A stretch of DNA of 64,000 bases, taken from Amaurobius ferox (lineage: Eukaryota; Arthropoda; Arachnida; Araneae; Amaurobiidae). The notes beneath the pieces are model-generated. The model saw nothing but the letters and a program-made list of their open reading frames with translations. It did not search any database and was not told the DNA's origin. Position 1 is the first letter of the stretch. Each line of letters opens with the position of its first letter. Of the stretch, positions 23,085 to 33,440 are shown in pieces. The stretch is taken from the NCBI GenBank assembly GCA_951213105.1, contig OX578140.1:35235834-35299833 (forward strand), given 5' to 3'. Both the position numbers and the translations under genes were made by a program.

Positions 23085-24190
23085 TGTAAATAATGGAGCA
23101 GAAAACAATAACATAAAAATGTAAATGTTGAAAATAGAATCCATATATTGAATAAACTTCTCTTGGGGTTCTGTTACATAACATTCTTTGAAGTATGTCA
23201 GAATTTTTTATCAAATATTCGCTTAGAATCTTAGATATGGTAATAAATTATTACGATTAAGTCTTCGGGTTTAGGAGCATCAAATGGGAAGTTTTTTTTT
23301 CACTAAAAAACGTTTTTGAAAAATGTATAAATGTGGCACTCAAACAATACCAGTTATTGCTATAATATACTGGAATTGAAGTTATTTGCTTTATTTAATT
23401 GGTTAGTTCGGTATTGATGAAATGTGTTAAAGTTTTGATATATTTAAGTAAAAGTGAATGCATTTTTAGAAATCTATAGAATCAATAGAATTGTATCTAT
23501 AAAAGCGTGTACATCTAAGATATTTTCAATTCAAAAGATCCCAATAAAATATTATTCTCTAATAATTTTACCACGACGTTGTGTTTAAATATAATTCCCA
23601 AATTGATATACATTATAATTTAATATATCCTCCTATATATGTATATATTATTATCTTTTAAAGATGTATGTTTTGTAATTTTAGGGGCGTAATTCAGAAA
23701 GCAAATATACACATTTAATTTATCAATTCTTGTCATATGATAACATTATAATTTAATGTTTATCCTCCTATAAATTTATATTTTATTATTTTATAAGCAT
23801 GTCTGTTTTGTAAGTTTAGGGGCATAGTTCAGAGAGAGAAATAAACACATTTAATTTATCTATGTATGTCATATGAAAACCTGAAACGCATGTAAAAAAC
23901 AAATAAATAAAAAATGGGATAAAATCCCTCAATTTTAAGTGAAGCAGAAAATACAATGAAAAAGAAACGTTTATGGCTCAAAGGAATTTTAAAAGGGGGT
24001 AAATCCATGGTCACAAATGCATTAAATAAACTTCTCCCGGAGTACGATTGCATATGAATATCTTTGATGGCTTTCTTCAAGGAATTTGTTATCAAATACT
24101 ATCTTATTTTCTGAAAAATGATAATCATTTGATTTCCATTGCGTCTTTGAGATTTGGTCTCACATGAAATAGGTACATCTTTCATTACTA
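23085..24190 (+). repeat. ModD module, two copies, with a tandem duplication between
   Basis: The ModD series (TTGAATAAACTTCTCTTGG and ATCAAATA(T/C)T(C/A)) is present at 23085-23300 and again at 23935-24190, where TTTGATGGCTTTCTTCAAGG and GATTTCCATTG are clear. Confidence 0.65.
23610..23880 (+). repeat. Tandem duplication, 133-bp unit
   Basis: ACATTATAATTTAAT at 23610 recurs at 23743. Both units then contain ATCCTCCTATA, TTTTGTAA(T/G)TTTAGGGGC and ACACATTTAATTTATC in the same order. Identity is roughly four bases in five by eye. Confidence 0.9.
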
Positions 24191-26480
24191 CACGAAAACT
24201 TTACAAAAAACTATAGACGCTACGTAATAATTTAGTATCTATTTTCCAACAAAACTTAGTTGGAGATATTTATGTTTTGGCTTGCATTAAATGTTGTCCA
24301 TGTTTTTAAAATAGATTATATGTTGCAATATTTCACTCAAAAGAAATTGCAACTGAAATATTAAGCAATATATTTCCAAAAATAAGATTTTGCCTGCTGG
24401 TATTTGCTGGGTTTTGTCATTAATTTCACAAATTCATAAGAATGTTTAATTTAATGTTTAGAAAATGCTTAGCTGAATATCAAGTGTCTTATTTAGTTTC
24501 TATTAAGTATTAGATCGAATCAATTTCAAATTTGGATTTATAATTAATTTCATCAAATGCTTGAATACATGTTTTTGTTCTCGCATGAATTATAACGCTG
24601 AATGGGTAGGATTCCAGGCACTGTTTTGTAAGGGGACAGAGACATGATAAGCATTAAAAGATCGATTTTTCGTTTAGTAGCTCAAAAAATTAAAATCAGT
24701 TCTGCTAATTACAAAAGTATATAATATATGTACATTCATATCGTGGAAAGTAAAAAACAACTTTAGATGTAAGCAACAATCACCATGCTTATTCTAAAGG
24801 CATTTTCTGAAAATGTGTTTTCATTCTCCCTTTGATTTTTAAGTAAATTCTATACCATGTTCTACATTCATGAAAATGTATAAGAACTAAAAATTCATGA
24901 TTGTGCTTCTAATAAACTTAAATGTTTCTTCTTAAATTGCTTGATATTTGTAAAAATATGTGTACGAGTTTACAAAAATCTGCCTTATATTAAATGTCCA
25001 ACTTTTTTTTTAAAAACCAAGCAATTTATGTAAAAAAGGTTATATTCAACTGATGCACAGTCATACATCTTATGTTCGAAACTCCATAAATATAAATGCA
25101 ATAGAACTTGCATAAAGTGAGCCAAAGCAGGAAAAATCAAATTTTTAGAAAATGCTCTTTGAACGGCCTTTAAGATGAGCATGGAACTTGTAGTTTACAT
25201 CTTTAATCTTAATTTTAACTTTCAGTGAAATGAAAGGTACATAAATTATATATATTTTTGTAATAAGCAAAACTTATTTTATCGTTTTAGCTACAAAACG
25301 GAAAATTGATTTTTCGTATGTTTATCACGTCTTGGCCTCCTTATATTATCCACTCATAAACATAAAATAATAATTAAAAATGTATAAATAGTAAACCTGG
25401 AGTTGTTCCTAGTTTTAAATTTATTAGTGTTTACTAGTGTTTAATCTTTAAGTGATATTAAATAGACATTAAGTCCTATTGGTGATATCGATTTATATTT
25501 TATGTTTTTGAAGATACATTGTTATTTAAATAATATGAAAAACTGAAATAAATATGATGTCAATGCAGTTCAAAATAAATCTGTCACTGTAAGTCTAAAC
25601 TTCGTTAGACAACAGCATGTAAAAGTTAGAGAAGGCATCAAATGGTTGAAATGTAATTAACAGCCTTTTCGTCTGGAAAAATGAGATAGTTCCAGTACAA
25701 GAAAGTACATGTGCCTAAATATATGTTTTGCCTTTGTTGATACTGGAACTCTATCTATTTATTCTCACAAAGAAAACTTTTTATTGCCTTTGAAGCCAAT
25801 TAACTCCTCAACTTTTAAGAGCTGTTACTTAAAAACGTTTTTATTTTGCATGTGAAAATATTATTACATTCTGCATACTGACAACTAGATTAAAACAAAT
25901 GTTAAGATCAAAACAACTGTTAAGATTAAAACAAAATGTACTTGATTAGATATATTTATGACAACTTTGAAATCAATGATTAACGGTTAAATTCTTGGTT
26001 TTTGAAGCAATTTTAATGAGAATTTCAATTGCTAATCGGTATTTAATACTTGTTATAGGTTTGATTTATTTTCTGCCTTCATTATTTGAAAGGGTTCAGT
26101 TTTCGATTTACCATTCCTTTGAAGCTTTTCATATCAATGAAATTTCCAGTAATATGGTTAAAGGTTTGTCAATAACACCTTACATCTCTAAGGTATGGCA
26201 TGACCATGTCTGTTTTCTGTTTCACTCCTTCTCGACGTTAAGTTCGTATACTCTGAATTTATTTATTTTTCATATTTTCATCTCAAGTTTAAATTTAATT
26301 ATTTTCATTTTCTTCTCCTTTTACTCCCTTTCGTTACACTAGGTGACACTACTATACTGGGTTCTGCTGTTTAGCTATTTTCTGCAAGACCAGTTTCTCG
26401 TTTGTGTTCATTTGGGCGTTCTGGTCTAGGTTTGTTGCACAGGCTAAGGTAATCCAATAGTGTTCACAATGTCCATATCC
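24191..26480. other. AT-rich non-coding stretch
   Basis: No gene is seen. A hydrophobic frame at 25995-26342 lies in T-rich DNA and has no family resemblance. Confidence 0.5.
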
Positions 26481-26890
26481 TTACTTATCTGTGTTTACAG
26501 AGAAAAGTCAACCTCCAGCGGCAACCAAAGGGTTTATGCCGTCTACGAGGGGAGGAAGCACAGAGGCAAAATCTCCTATCAGGCAAAGCCGAGGACAGGG
26601 GCCACATTCTCGACAGGATCATTCACCGGGTAGGGTCCCGAAGAACACCCGTCAAGCCCGACCCCAGCCACCGACCGGACCTTAGCTCAGGCCATGAATA
26701 GGCGCAGTCCAGTGGTCTCGGCCACAAGGAAGAGTCAGGGCCTGAAAGTCTCACTGGTTCGACGGACAGTTCATCGTCTACCAGGTAACCCGATTATTAT
26801 GCCCCACAGCTTGGAGGCCCAGAGCTACAGAGCTAAGATCCGTAACCACTAATCAAAGAGTGGCCCGCCCCGAGAGGGGTATCTGTGCTT
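26481..26890 (+). other. GC-rich island, exon-like or retroelement fragment
   Basis: A sharp GC-rich block in AT-rich DNA. It opens just after a pyrimidine-rich stretch ending TGTGTTTACAG (26490-26501) and contains CTACCAG followed by GTAACC near 26784, so the inside could be read as an exon of about 283 bp. Two frames are partly open: one proline/serine/arginine-rich frame up to a stop at 26683-26685, and another continuing to about 26850. I recognise no domain. A 5' part of a non-LTR element or a host exon are both possible. Confidence 0.3.
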
Positions 26891-26999
26891 ACGCTGCATT
26901 TAAGCTGTGATTCATTTTGTAATTCATTGTACCCAGAGTCACGTTCTTTATACAACTTCTTTAAAATCATCGCAGCAAGATAAATACGATTTTTTAATT

Positions 27000-27260
27000 C
27001 CCACGGTCGTTAATGAAACAGAAATAATAAAATAAGGAATTCCTGTCTCGTAGAATTCTGCAACGCCGATTTAATGAATATAAATATATAGAAAGTACTT
27101 CTCCTGAGTTACAGTTATTTACGGAATTTCTTTGGTGTGTTTATTCGAAAACTTTGTTATCATATACTCGCTTACAGTCTGATATATGACAACCATTTGA
27201 CTTCTATTGAATCTTCAGGTTTCAGCATCATAACGTGATATAAGTTGTGTACATCTTCCA
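27000..27260 (+). repeat. ModD module, fifth copy
   Basis: It carries the ModD landmarks AAGTACTTCTCCTGAG, TTTGTTATCATATACTCGC and CTTCTATTGAATCTTCAGG. It lies just beyond the truncated end of the Penelope-like frame. Confidence 0.6.
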
Positions 27261-27390
27261 ATCTGTGAAATCATTTTCGAGAAAACGATAATGTTAATTC
27301 AGTATCGTGTGGTCTCATGTCAGAAGAATTAACGACACTTTACAGTTTTTACCTTCGCTTTATGTTAGAAGTATTTCTGCATTTAGTATT

Positions 27391-28455
27391 TCAGGTAAAG
27401 GTGATACGATTTTCAATTTCCGTTTTAGACTGATTTAACTTTAAATATGCATTTTTATCAAGGTAACTTGCTCTGAGCTTTTTATTGTAAAATTGTTGGC
27501 AAGTGAAAGCATAATTTGAAGTAACTTTATCTACGTATGTTATCACAAAATCCTGTTGTAATTTATCCAAATTTTTTATACTGTACTTCCCATATTTAAC
27601 ATATTTTTCCAAAACTCCATATTCTAACCCTACACTGTGTATTACACAAGATTTCCATTTATCAAATACTTGAGTCGGTAGGCTGTATTTTACTGCACAT
27701 TTATATATAAAATTCTCAATGTCATTCACAATACCATCTACAATATCACGAAAATATTCGCTTCTGTATTTAGTACCTAATTCAAAAGTTTGTTTCAAAT
27801 TATAATCATCTATAAGATTTAGATCACCGGTTACAATATGGCCCAAATTAAGGTTTATAAAAGCCGGATATTTTTGACACGGGCATGTTTGTTCCGTTTT
27901 CATAACATTTTTACATACGCTATTGTAATTGTATAATCTTCTTCCCAAAGGCAATGCATATTTATATGCTACTTTAACTTTCACCTCATTAATTGGAAAT
28001 TTTATAACATGTTCACGTGCAATACGTGATAAACCTATTTTATCAAAATACCTGTTTTTGTAATTTACAACCATGAATTCATTATTTATCTTTTTCGATA
28101 TATTTTCACACAGATTGATATTTAAAATTTTAGCTCTTAATTTTATGTAATCCAAAAAAACATCCAACTTTTCCTCTGCCAGACCACATGAACCGTAGAA
28201 CTTCTCGTCATTACAATACTTCCAAATCCTTTTGATATAATGACATCTGAAACCAAGTACCAAGTTTTTTATCCAGTTATTCGATAAATCGTGATTATTA
28301 TTATGTATCTTAGTAAAATTCATTATATTTTCCAATGTTTTATCAAAATTGATTTTATGCCGTCTACCACCTCTAAATTTACGTGAAAGTCTATGTTTAT
28401 AATACTCTTGATTTAAATATCCATTATCAATGACAATATCAGAATTACATTTTTT
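27391..28455 (-). CDS. Penelope-like retroelement protein, region between GIY-YIG and RT (3'-truncated)
   Basis: This is the longest open frame in the window, 354 codons without a stop in very AT-rich DNA. It starts in an A8 run and continues through a charged linker. A segment with CPCQKYPAF is followed by LGHIVTGDLNLI and LGTKYRSE, and then by DFVITYVDKVTSNYAFTCQQ. From memory of the family, the (G)HxVTGDL, KYR and VDKxxxNxxFxCxxFY patterns occur in invertebrate Penelope-like proteins with an N-terminal GIY-YIG nuclease, directly before the reverse transcriptase. The CxC pair may bind zinc. The frame ends at 27391-27393, just where the reverse transcriptase should begin, and the DNA beyond is ModD repeat. 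It is therefore a truncated protein. Upstream the GIY-YIG segment is one frame away. Confidence 0.7.
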   Translation of the reverse strand, partial: KKCNSDIVIDNGYLNQEYYKHRLSRKFRGGRRHKINFDKTLENIMNFTKIHNNNHDLSNNWIKNLVLGFRCHYIKRIWKYCNDEKFYGSCGLAEEKLDVFLDYIKLRAKILNINLCENISKKINNEFMVVNYKNRYFDKIGLSRIAREHVIKFPINEVKVKVAYKYALPLGRRLYNYNSVCKNVMKTEQTCPCQKYPAFINLNLGHIVTGDLNLIDDYNLKQTFELGTKYRSEYFRDIVDGIVNDIENFIYKCAVKYSLPTQVFDKWKSCVIHSVGLEYGVLEKYVKYGKYSIKNLDKLQQDFVITYVDKVTSNYAFTCQQFYNKKLRASYLDKNAYLKLNQSKTEIENRITFT

Positions 28456-28705
28456 TTATTTGATCTCTGTTATAATTAATATTATATCTTACAAAATTTA
28501 ATCCGTAAGGATAAAGAGAATTATGTTGAGTTATATAATGATTTTCCCACCATAATCTTTCTTTTATATTAACAACAATGTCCAACAAGATGATCTGCAT
28601 AGCATCAATTCCATGATTAAAAAAGTGTTTATCTCCATCGTAGCTTCTGTAGAAGGGTTTTTTGTAACTTATATATATGACTACGATGTAAATTAATGCA
28701 AATGT
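28445..28705 (-). pseudogene. GIY-YIG nuclease segment of the same Penelope-like element
   Basis: Minus-strand translation shows YRSYDGDKHFFNHGIDAMQ, then KERLWWENHYI, then NSLYPYGLNFVRYNINYN. The pattern (E/K)ExxWxxxxxTxxPxGLN is the C-terminal half of the GIY-YIG domain found in Penelope-like elements. The Glu before WW is the probable metal-binding residue. The GIY/YIG strands themselves would lie upstream and are lost, either in the short damaged stretch with a TAA at 28706-28708 or beyond the contig end at 28723. The frame runs into a stop at 28445-28447. One base fewer in the A8 run (T8 on the plus strand, 28450-28457) would put it in frame with the following 354 codons. Confidence 0.7.
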
Positions 28706-28722
28706 TTATACTATTTTGTGTC

Positions 28723-28922
28723 NNNNNNNNNNNNNNNNNNNNNNNNNNNNNNNNNNNNNNNNNNNNNNNNNNNNNNNNNNNNNNNNNNNNNNNNNNNNNN
28801 NNNNNNNNNNNNNNNNNNNNNNNNNNNNNNNNNNNNNNNNNNNNNNNNNNNNNNNNNNNNNNNNNNNNNNNNNNNNNNNNNNNNNNNNNNNNNNNNNNNN
28901 NNNNNNNNNNNNNNNNNNNNNN
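28723..28922. other. Assembly gap (exactly 200 N)
   Basis: A 200-base N run is a scaffolder's fixed-size placeholder, so the true distance is unknown. The Penelope-like element runs to within about 20 bases of the contig end. Apparent frames crossing the gap are meaningless. Confidence 0.99.
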
Positions 28923-29616
28923 ATTTCGCTTCACAGTTTTTCAATTCTTATGAATGGCAACAGTAAATGGTTTTTTATTTTTTCTTTACGAATGGCAACA
29001 CTGGTCTCTTCTATCAGTGTACCCTGTATTGAATCGATTGTACATACGCTGTGCTTTTTCCAGGTATTCATTTTTTCTTTTTTATTCCTTCTTTATGTAT
29101 GTCGTCCAAGTAGAAATAGTTTATAGATTTAATCTATCTATTTCTTCAGAAACATACATTTTTGTGTTTGCTTCTACAAAAAACTTGGACATGATTAGAT
29201 TTTTGTAGAGGTTAACAATTCATGATTTAGGCTTAGAGCCTCGTCCACGTGTAAGGCGTTTGTGCTTGATTTCGTTTGTTATACTTATTTCGATTCCATA
29301 CCTTTATATTTTTCATTGACTTGTTGATTCGATATTAATTTTTTTATTTTTTCCATATGCTTGAGGATTAATTGATTTTTACATTTGTTTTGTACGCCAG
29401 TTAGATAGTTGAAATTAGTTTAAGTTTTTCTTTTTTTGTTTCCATACCTTTTAATTTGGTTGATTTTCTGTAACATGATAGCTAGTGTTTTGTATTTTTA
29501 ATCCATTTGATTGATGATTTGCTGTATTATATTTTATTCTGTGGGTGTTTTTAAAAAGTTAGGTTTATCGTGTTACATCTTCTTACTTTTCGTTCATTGG
29601 ATTTTCAAACTTCTAT

Positions 29617-29617
<1 letters not shown>
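28923..29617 (+). other. Strongly T-skewed non-coding stretch
   Basis: The plus strand is rich in T and poor in A over almost 700 bp, in the style of a LINE 3' untranslated region. GAATGGCAACA occurs twice (28952 and 28990). No coding content is recognised. Confidence 0.4.
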
Positions 29618-29712
<95 letters not shown>

Positions 29713-29822
29713 TACGACCCCTTGTTCCCGGGAACAAGGGGTCGTAATCCCCCTTGGCCGTTCGACTTCCTTGTAAGCATCCCCATCCGTTTTTACTTCT
29801 TTCATTTCTTATTCATTTGAAT

Positions 29823-29921
<99 letters not shown>

Positions 29922-29928
29922 ATATATA
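29618..29928. repeat. Two long TA tracts with an island between them
   Basis: TA runs occupy 29618-29709 and 29825-29928, each interrupted by single TTTA units. The 115-bp island between them is GC-richer and starts with the perfect palindrome listed separately. Confidence 0.95.
29711..29748. repeat. 38-bp perfect palindrome
   Basis: The left arm ATTACGACCCCTTGTTCCC at 29711-29729 is followed at once by its exact complement at 29730-29748, with CCCGGG at the centre. There is no spacer. Confidence 0.97.
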
Positions 29929-31212
29929 AACCTGTAATCAGTTCAAGACCTCATTCTTTAAATCATTGAGAATGTAGGGAATTTTAAAAGTACTGTTTTC
30001 GTCAGTCACGTGCTGTAATATAATGGATTGAAAATTCCTCATCCGTCTCACGAAACTTTCAAAATATTCTTATGAACATCATTTAAGGTTTCGGAAAACT
30101 TTTTACCATAAACCATCTCCTTTAAAAGTTCATCTGATCAAAGACTATATTTCTCTATACTTAGCGCTTAGAAATACCTCAAGATGAGAAAACGAATCAC
30201 ATTGACTCGAAAAAAGTATCCATTTTCGCGTAATGCTGTGTGCACCATCAAAGATGTAAGTAACCAAAACACTTTCTCGTTTTACTAGAAGGTTAGAAAA
30301 CTGCGGGGAAAATAGCTGCTTACGACCGCAGTTAAATTGTATTTTTTAACGTAAGAAAAATAGAATTATGTGTAACATATGTATATGAACGCCGTCAGCT
30401 CCTGAATACCTGATCCATGCATCCCTGTGTTTTGGTGACATTTCCCTGTGTTTTGGTGACAGAATAGAAGCTATTGCTGTGTGCATACCAGAACAAAATT
30501 ACCATGCTCTAACACAACGCAGTCAATTCTTAAACACTAAAAAAATACATGTAAATGGAACTGTACCAGAGTTGCTTTTAAATTAAAAATAAAATTATGT
30601 CAACTTACTTTGTCTACAAGAGTTTTGCTATGCAATTGTAAGTATTTAAAGCGGAAAACGAAAACTATGAACAAATCATACCAGTTAAATAAACAGATGA
30701 AACAAGTAAGTAAAACATTCATCGTTTTGTCATCATTGTAAGAGAGAAACAATACGAGAGATAAAGATCGCATTCGAATATGATTTAAGAGATGCTTTTA
30801 TATTGAATATTAAAAGGAATAATACTCTATGTTTGATGGTAAGGTAGAGTACAGACAACAGATTTAAAGTATAGAATGGAGTGCCTTTTGTATATTTTTA
30901 AAGTTCAATTATCTGAAAGATCTTGATTCGCCAAAATAGCACATGCAAATGCCACATATTTTTGCGATTATACATAATACACTTTAATTTGTATCATGAA
31001 GCAGTGAATCATACTGTTTTATGCAGCTGGCTGTTTATAATTTTATTTTCATTCGAAAAATATGTCTGATACATCACTAACAAATCTTCAATATAAACCT
31101 AAATAATTATCAATAAAAAAAATGCATTTTATGCTTCTTATATCAGAAAAATTGTAGATCGCCTGAAATAAACATTTAACAGAATGAGAGAGGATGTTAT
31201 AGAAAAAAAAAA
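29929..31212. other. AT-rich non-coding stretch
   Basis: A small tandem CCCTGTGTTTTGGTGACA-like duplication occurs at about 30423-30462. No gene is seen. Confidence 0.5.
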
Positions 31213-32330
31213 TATGTGATCAGCATATGACTTTCCCTGCAGATTCAAATTCATTTTGTCATGTTTTATTTTATTGTGCACTAAATTGAGTTTAATTGTT
31301 GAAAATAACATGGGTACTGTTCTGTTATTATATCTAATTTGCCTTTTTATTGCATCTTCGTTAAATTTGGCAACATAATTCACTTTACCTTCTTCAGGTC
31401 CTCAAAATGAAAAAAACAATATCTCGAGAACGATTCATCTTACAGTCATGGTGTTAATCTTATTCGCTTATTTGTCAAAATTTGCGTGAAGAACAAGTAC
31501 TTAATCTCTATATTTCTACATATATGTTCAATTTAGCCATTTATTTCAGATTTTCACTATCTTTGCAGGACATTTCGTAAAATGGAGTGGGTTATATTTT
31601 TCTGAATCATATCAAAATCTAATCAGCATCAGGCTAACCATCAGGGAACTTAACTACAAAGTTTTAAGAAAAACTACAGTGAAAATCATCATAATTTTCT
31701 CAAAATTAAACGTTTAAATAACATCTTAAGAATGGTTCAATTTAATATAATATCTTATGTGTCGGTCTCATTCTTTTTGTCGTCTAATATTAAGTATAAA
31801 ACAAGCCTTTAATTGATACATTTGAGCATATGTAATATTTTATTTTAGATTTTGGGGAGTTTTGCGGAACATTTCGTAAAAAAGGCGGAATTTTCTTTAC
31901 CGAATCGTATCAAATTCTAATTAGCAACTGAAAATCCCACAGGTGACTTATCTACCAAATTTTATAAAAATTTGGTCAATTACATTTCTAGCTAGAGTGA
32001 ATACAAGAGATTTTTGCAGGCCATTTAGCAAAAAAAGACGTTTTTTTTATCCCGAATCGTACCAAAAACTATTCAGCACCAGGGTCACATACAAGTAACA
32101 TACCTACCAAATTTTATGAAATTTGGTCCATTAATTTTGGAGTTAGAGTGGATACATACATTGCACAGACAGGTAGACAGACAGACACACAGACGTCACG
32201 CTAAAAATAGTTTTTTCGTATTCTAGAGGTCTCAAAACGTGAATATCCGTCGAAAACTACGAGTTGCGATTTTCGGCATGATTCCAATACTTCCCCTATA
32301 CATTACCATGTATTGCAGGGAGAGTAATAA
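31213..32330 (+). mobile_element. FamB non-autonomous element
   Basis: It begins after an A-run with TATGTGATCAGCATATGACT and a subterminal ACTTTCCCTGCAG. It ends with a CAGACAGA cluster (32160-32195), GTTGCGATTTTCGGCATGAT and a palindromic tail CCCTATACATTACCATGTAT followed by GCAGGGAGAGTAA. The 3' GCAGGGAGAGT is the near complement of the 5' ACTTTCCCTGC. The same layout is seen at 55584-56413. No coding potential is seen. Confidence 0.65.
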
Positions 32331-33161
32331 ATGTCAACATGTGTACGAAGTTTGATCATTGAAGAAATAAAGACTGAATATAATAACTCCAAATTTATTT
32401 TAGCTTTGAAGCTAAATAAAATGTTGTTCTCTACAAAGTTATATCCTAATGTACAATCTCTCAAAAATATAATCAAACTATCCTACCCCAGCAAAAATCT
32501 CTAAATTGATAAAATGTCTGTTTTGTAACTGCAGTATATTATGATACTAAATTATTAATTCTAATAGAATTCTGTTAATTTGAATATTTTTTGCTATCTT
32601 ATATTCAATTACTTTTTGGGAAATGAATTGTATGATATATTATAAGACATTTTACATAAAAGTTCGTAAAGAAAAAATTACAGTTAAGCAAAATATAAAA
32701 TGTACTAGAAAAATTGTCAATAGATATATTTTATTTACAAATAATCATTTAATCCCTATTAATATTATAAAAAATTACCATCCGTTCTACTTTAATTCCC
32801 AGATTAAATACTTTCAAATATAATCACATCTAAACTTTTATGATATTAAATAAAATTTCTGTATTGTAATACGTTAAATTAATAATTGCTCAAAGGGGTA
32901 GAAATTTAGACCTCTTTATTTTTATGAAAATTCCACCCACCGGAAAAATATATGATAAAATTTATAATTTAATTGTAAGAAACTTTTACAGTGGAAATAT
33001 GAGTGTAAAACCAATTGCTGTATCTCGAAAAACGAGGTCAACTATGTTAAAATACCCTGTATATTCTGCTATATTAAAATTCTTAAGCAAGCACTGTATA
33101 CCTACAAATATATAAGATGCTTTCAAGTGTAACCTCAAACTTCCCACAAATCTTTAACACT
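32331..33161. other. AT-rich non-coding stretch
   Basis: Two short plus-strand frames (32623-32823 and 32924-33115) are basic and lack any motif that I can name. Confidence 0.4.
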
Positions 33162-33440
33162 CTAAGGAAATTTGAAATATTCTACTTTCATCTCGTTCGT
33201 TTCATAACCAATATCACGAAAATTTCTCTTGCGTTTGATCAACCTTAGCAGCGTACTTGCATCGGCATCAGTTTCGGGAAACTTTTCATCAACGACTCCT
33301 CTTAAAATGGTTTGATCAAACAGCTGTTCCTGTCATAGAAACGCCATATTTTTGAAGATTTATAAGCTTATTGCATTCACCGTGAAAGTATGTATTTCCG
33401 TATTTTACATTGTACATGCTATCAAAACTGTATAAGCAGG
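33162..33440 (-). pseudogene. Decayed coding fragment, family unknown
   Basis: Two overlapping minus-strand frames look coding by composition. The first reads CLYSFDSMYNVKYGNTYFHG and then ECNKLINLQKYGVSMTG, ending at a stop at 33316-33318. The second, from about 33332 down to a stop at 33162-33164, reads QLFDQTILRGVVDEKFPETD and then ADASTLLRLIKRKRNF and GYETNEMKVEYFKF. The second frame could also be an exon, since CAG precedes GAACAG at its start. Charged residues are spread like a folded protein and unlike the hydrophobic noise of this DNA. I do not recognise the family. A transposase fragment with one frameshift, or a host exon, are both open. Confidence 0.35.

Noticed and set aside
25995..26342. 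115-codon hydrophobic plus frame as a membrane protein
   Set aside because: T-rich DNA yields such frames by chance. No charged boundaries, motif or repeat support was seen.
28629..29126. Several frames running through the N block
   Set aside because: They cross the 200-N gap and are filled with unknown residues. Only the real bases at 28445-28705 were used.
32924..33115. 63-codon basic plus frame as a helix-turn-helix transposase start
   Set aside because: The resemblance to paired-type domains is too weak, and no terminus or catalytic motif is nearby on that strand.
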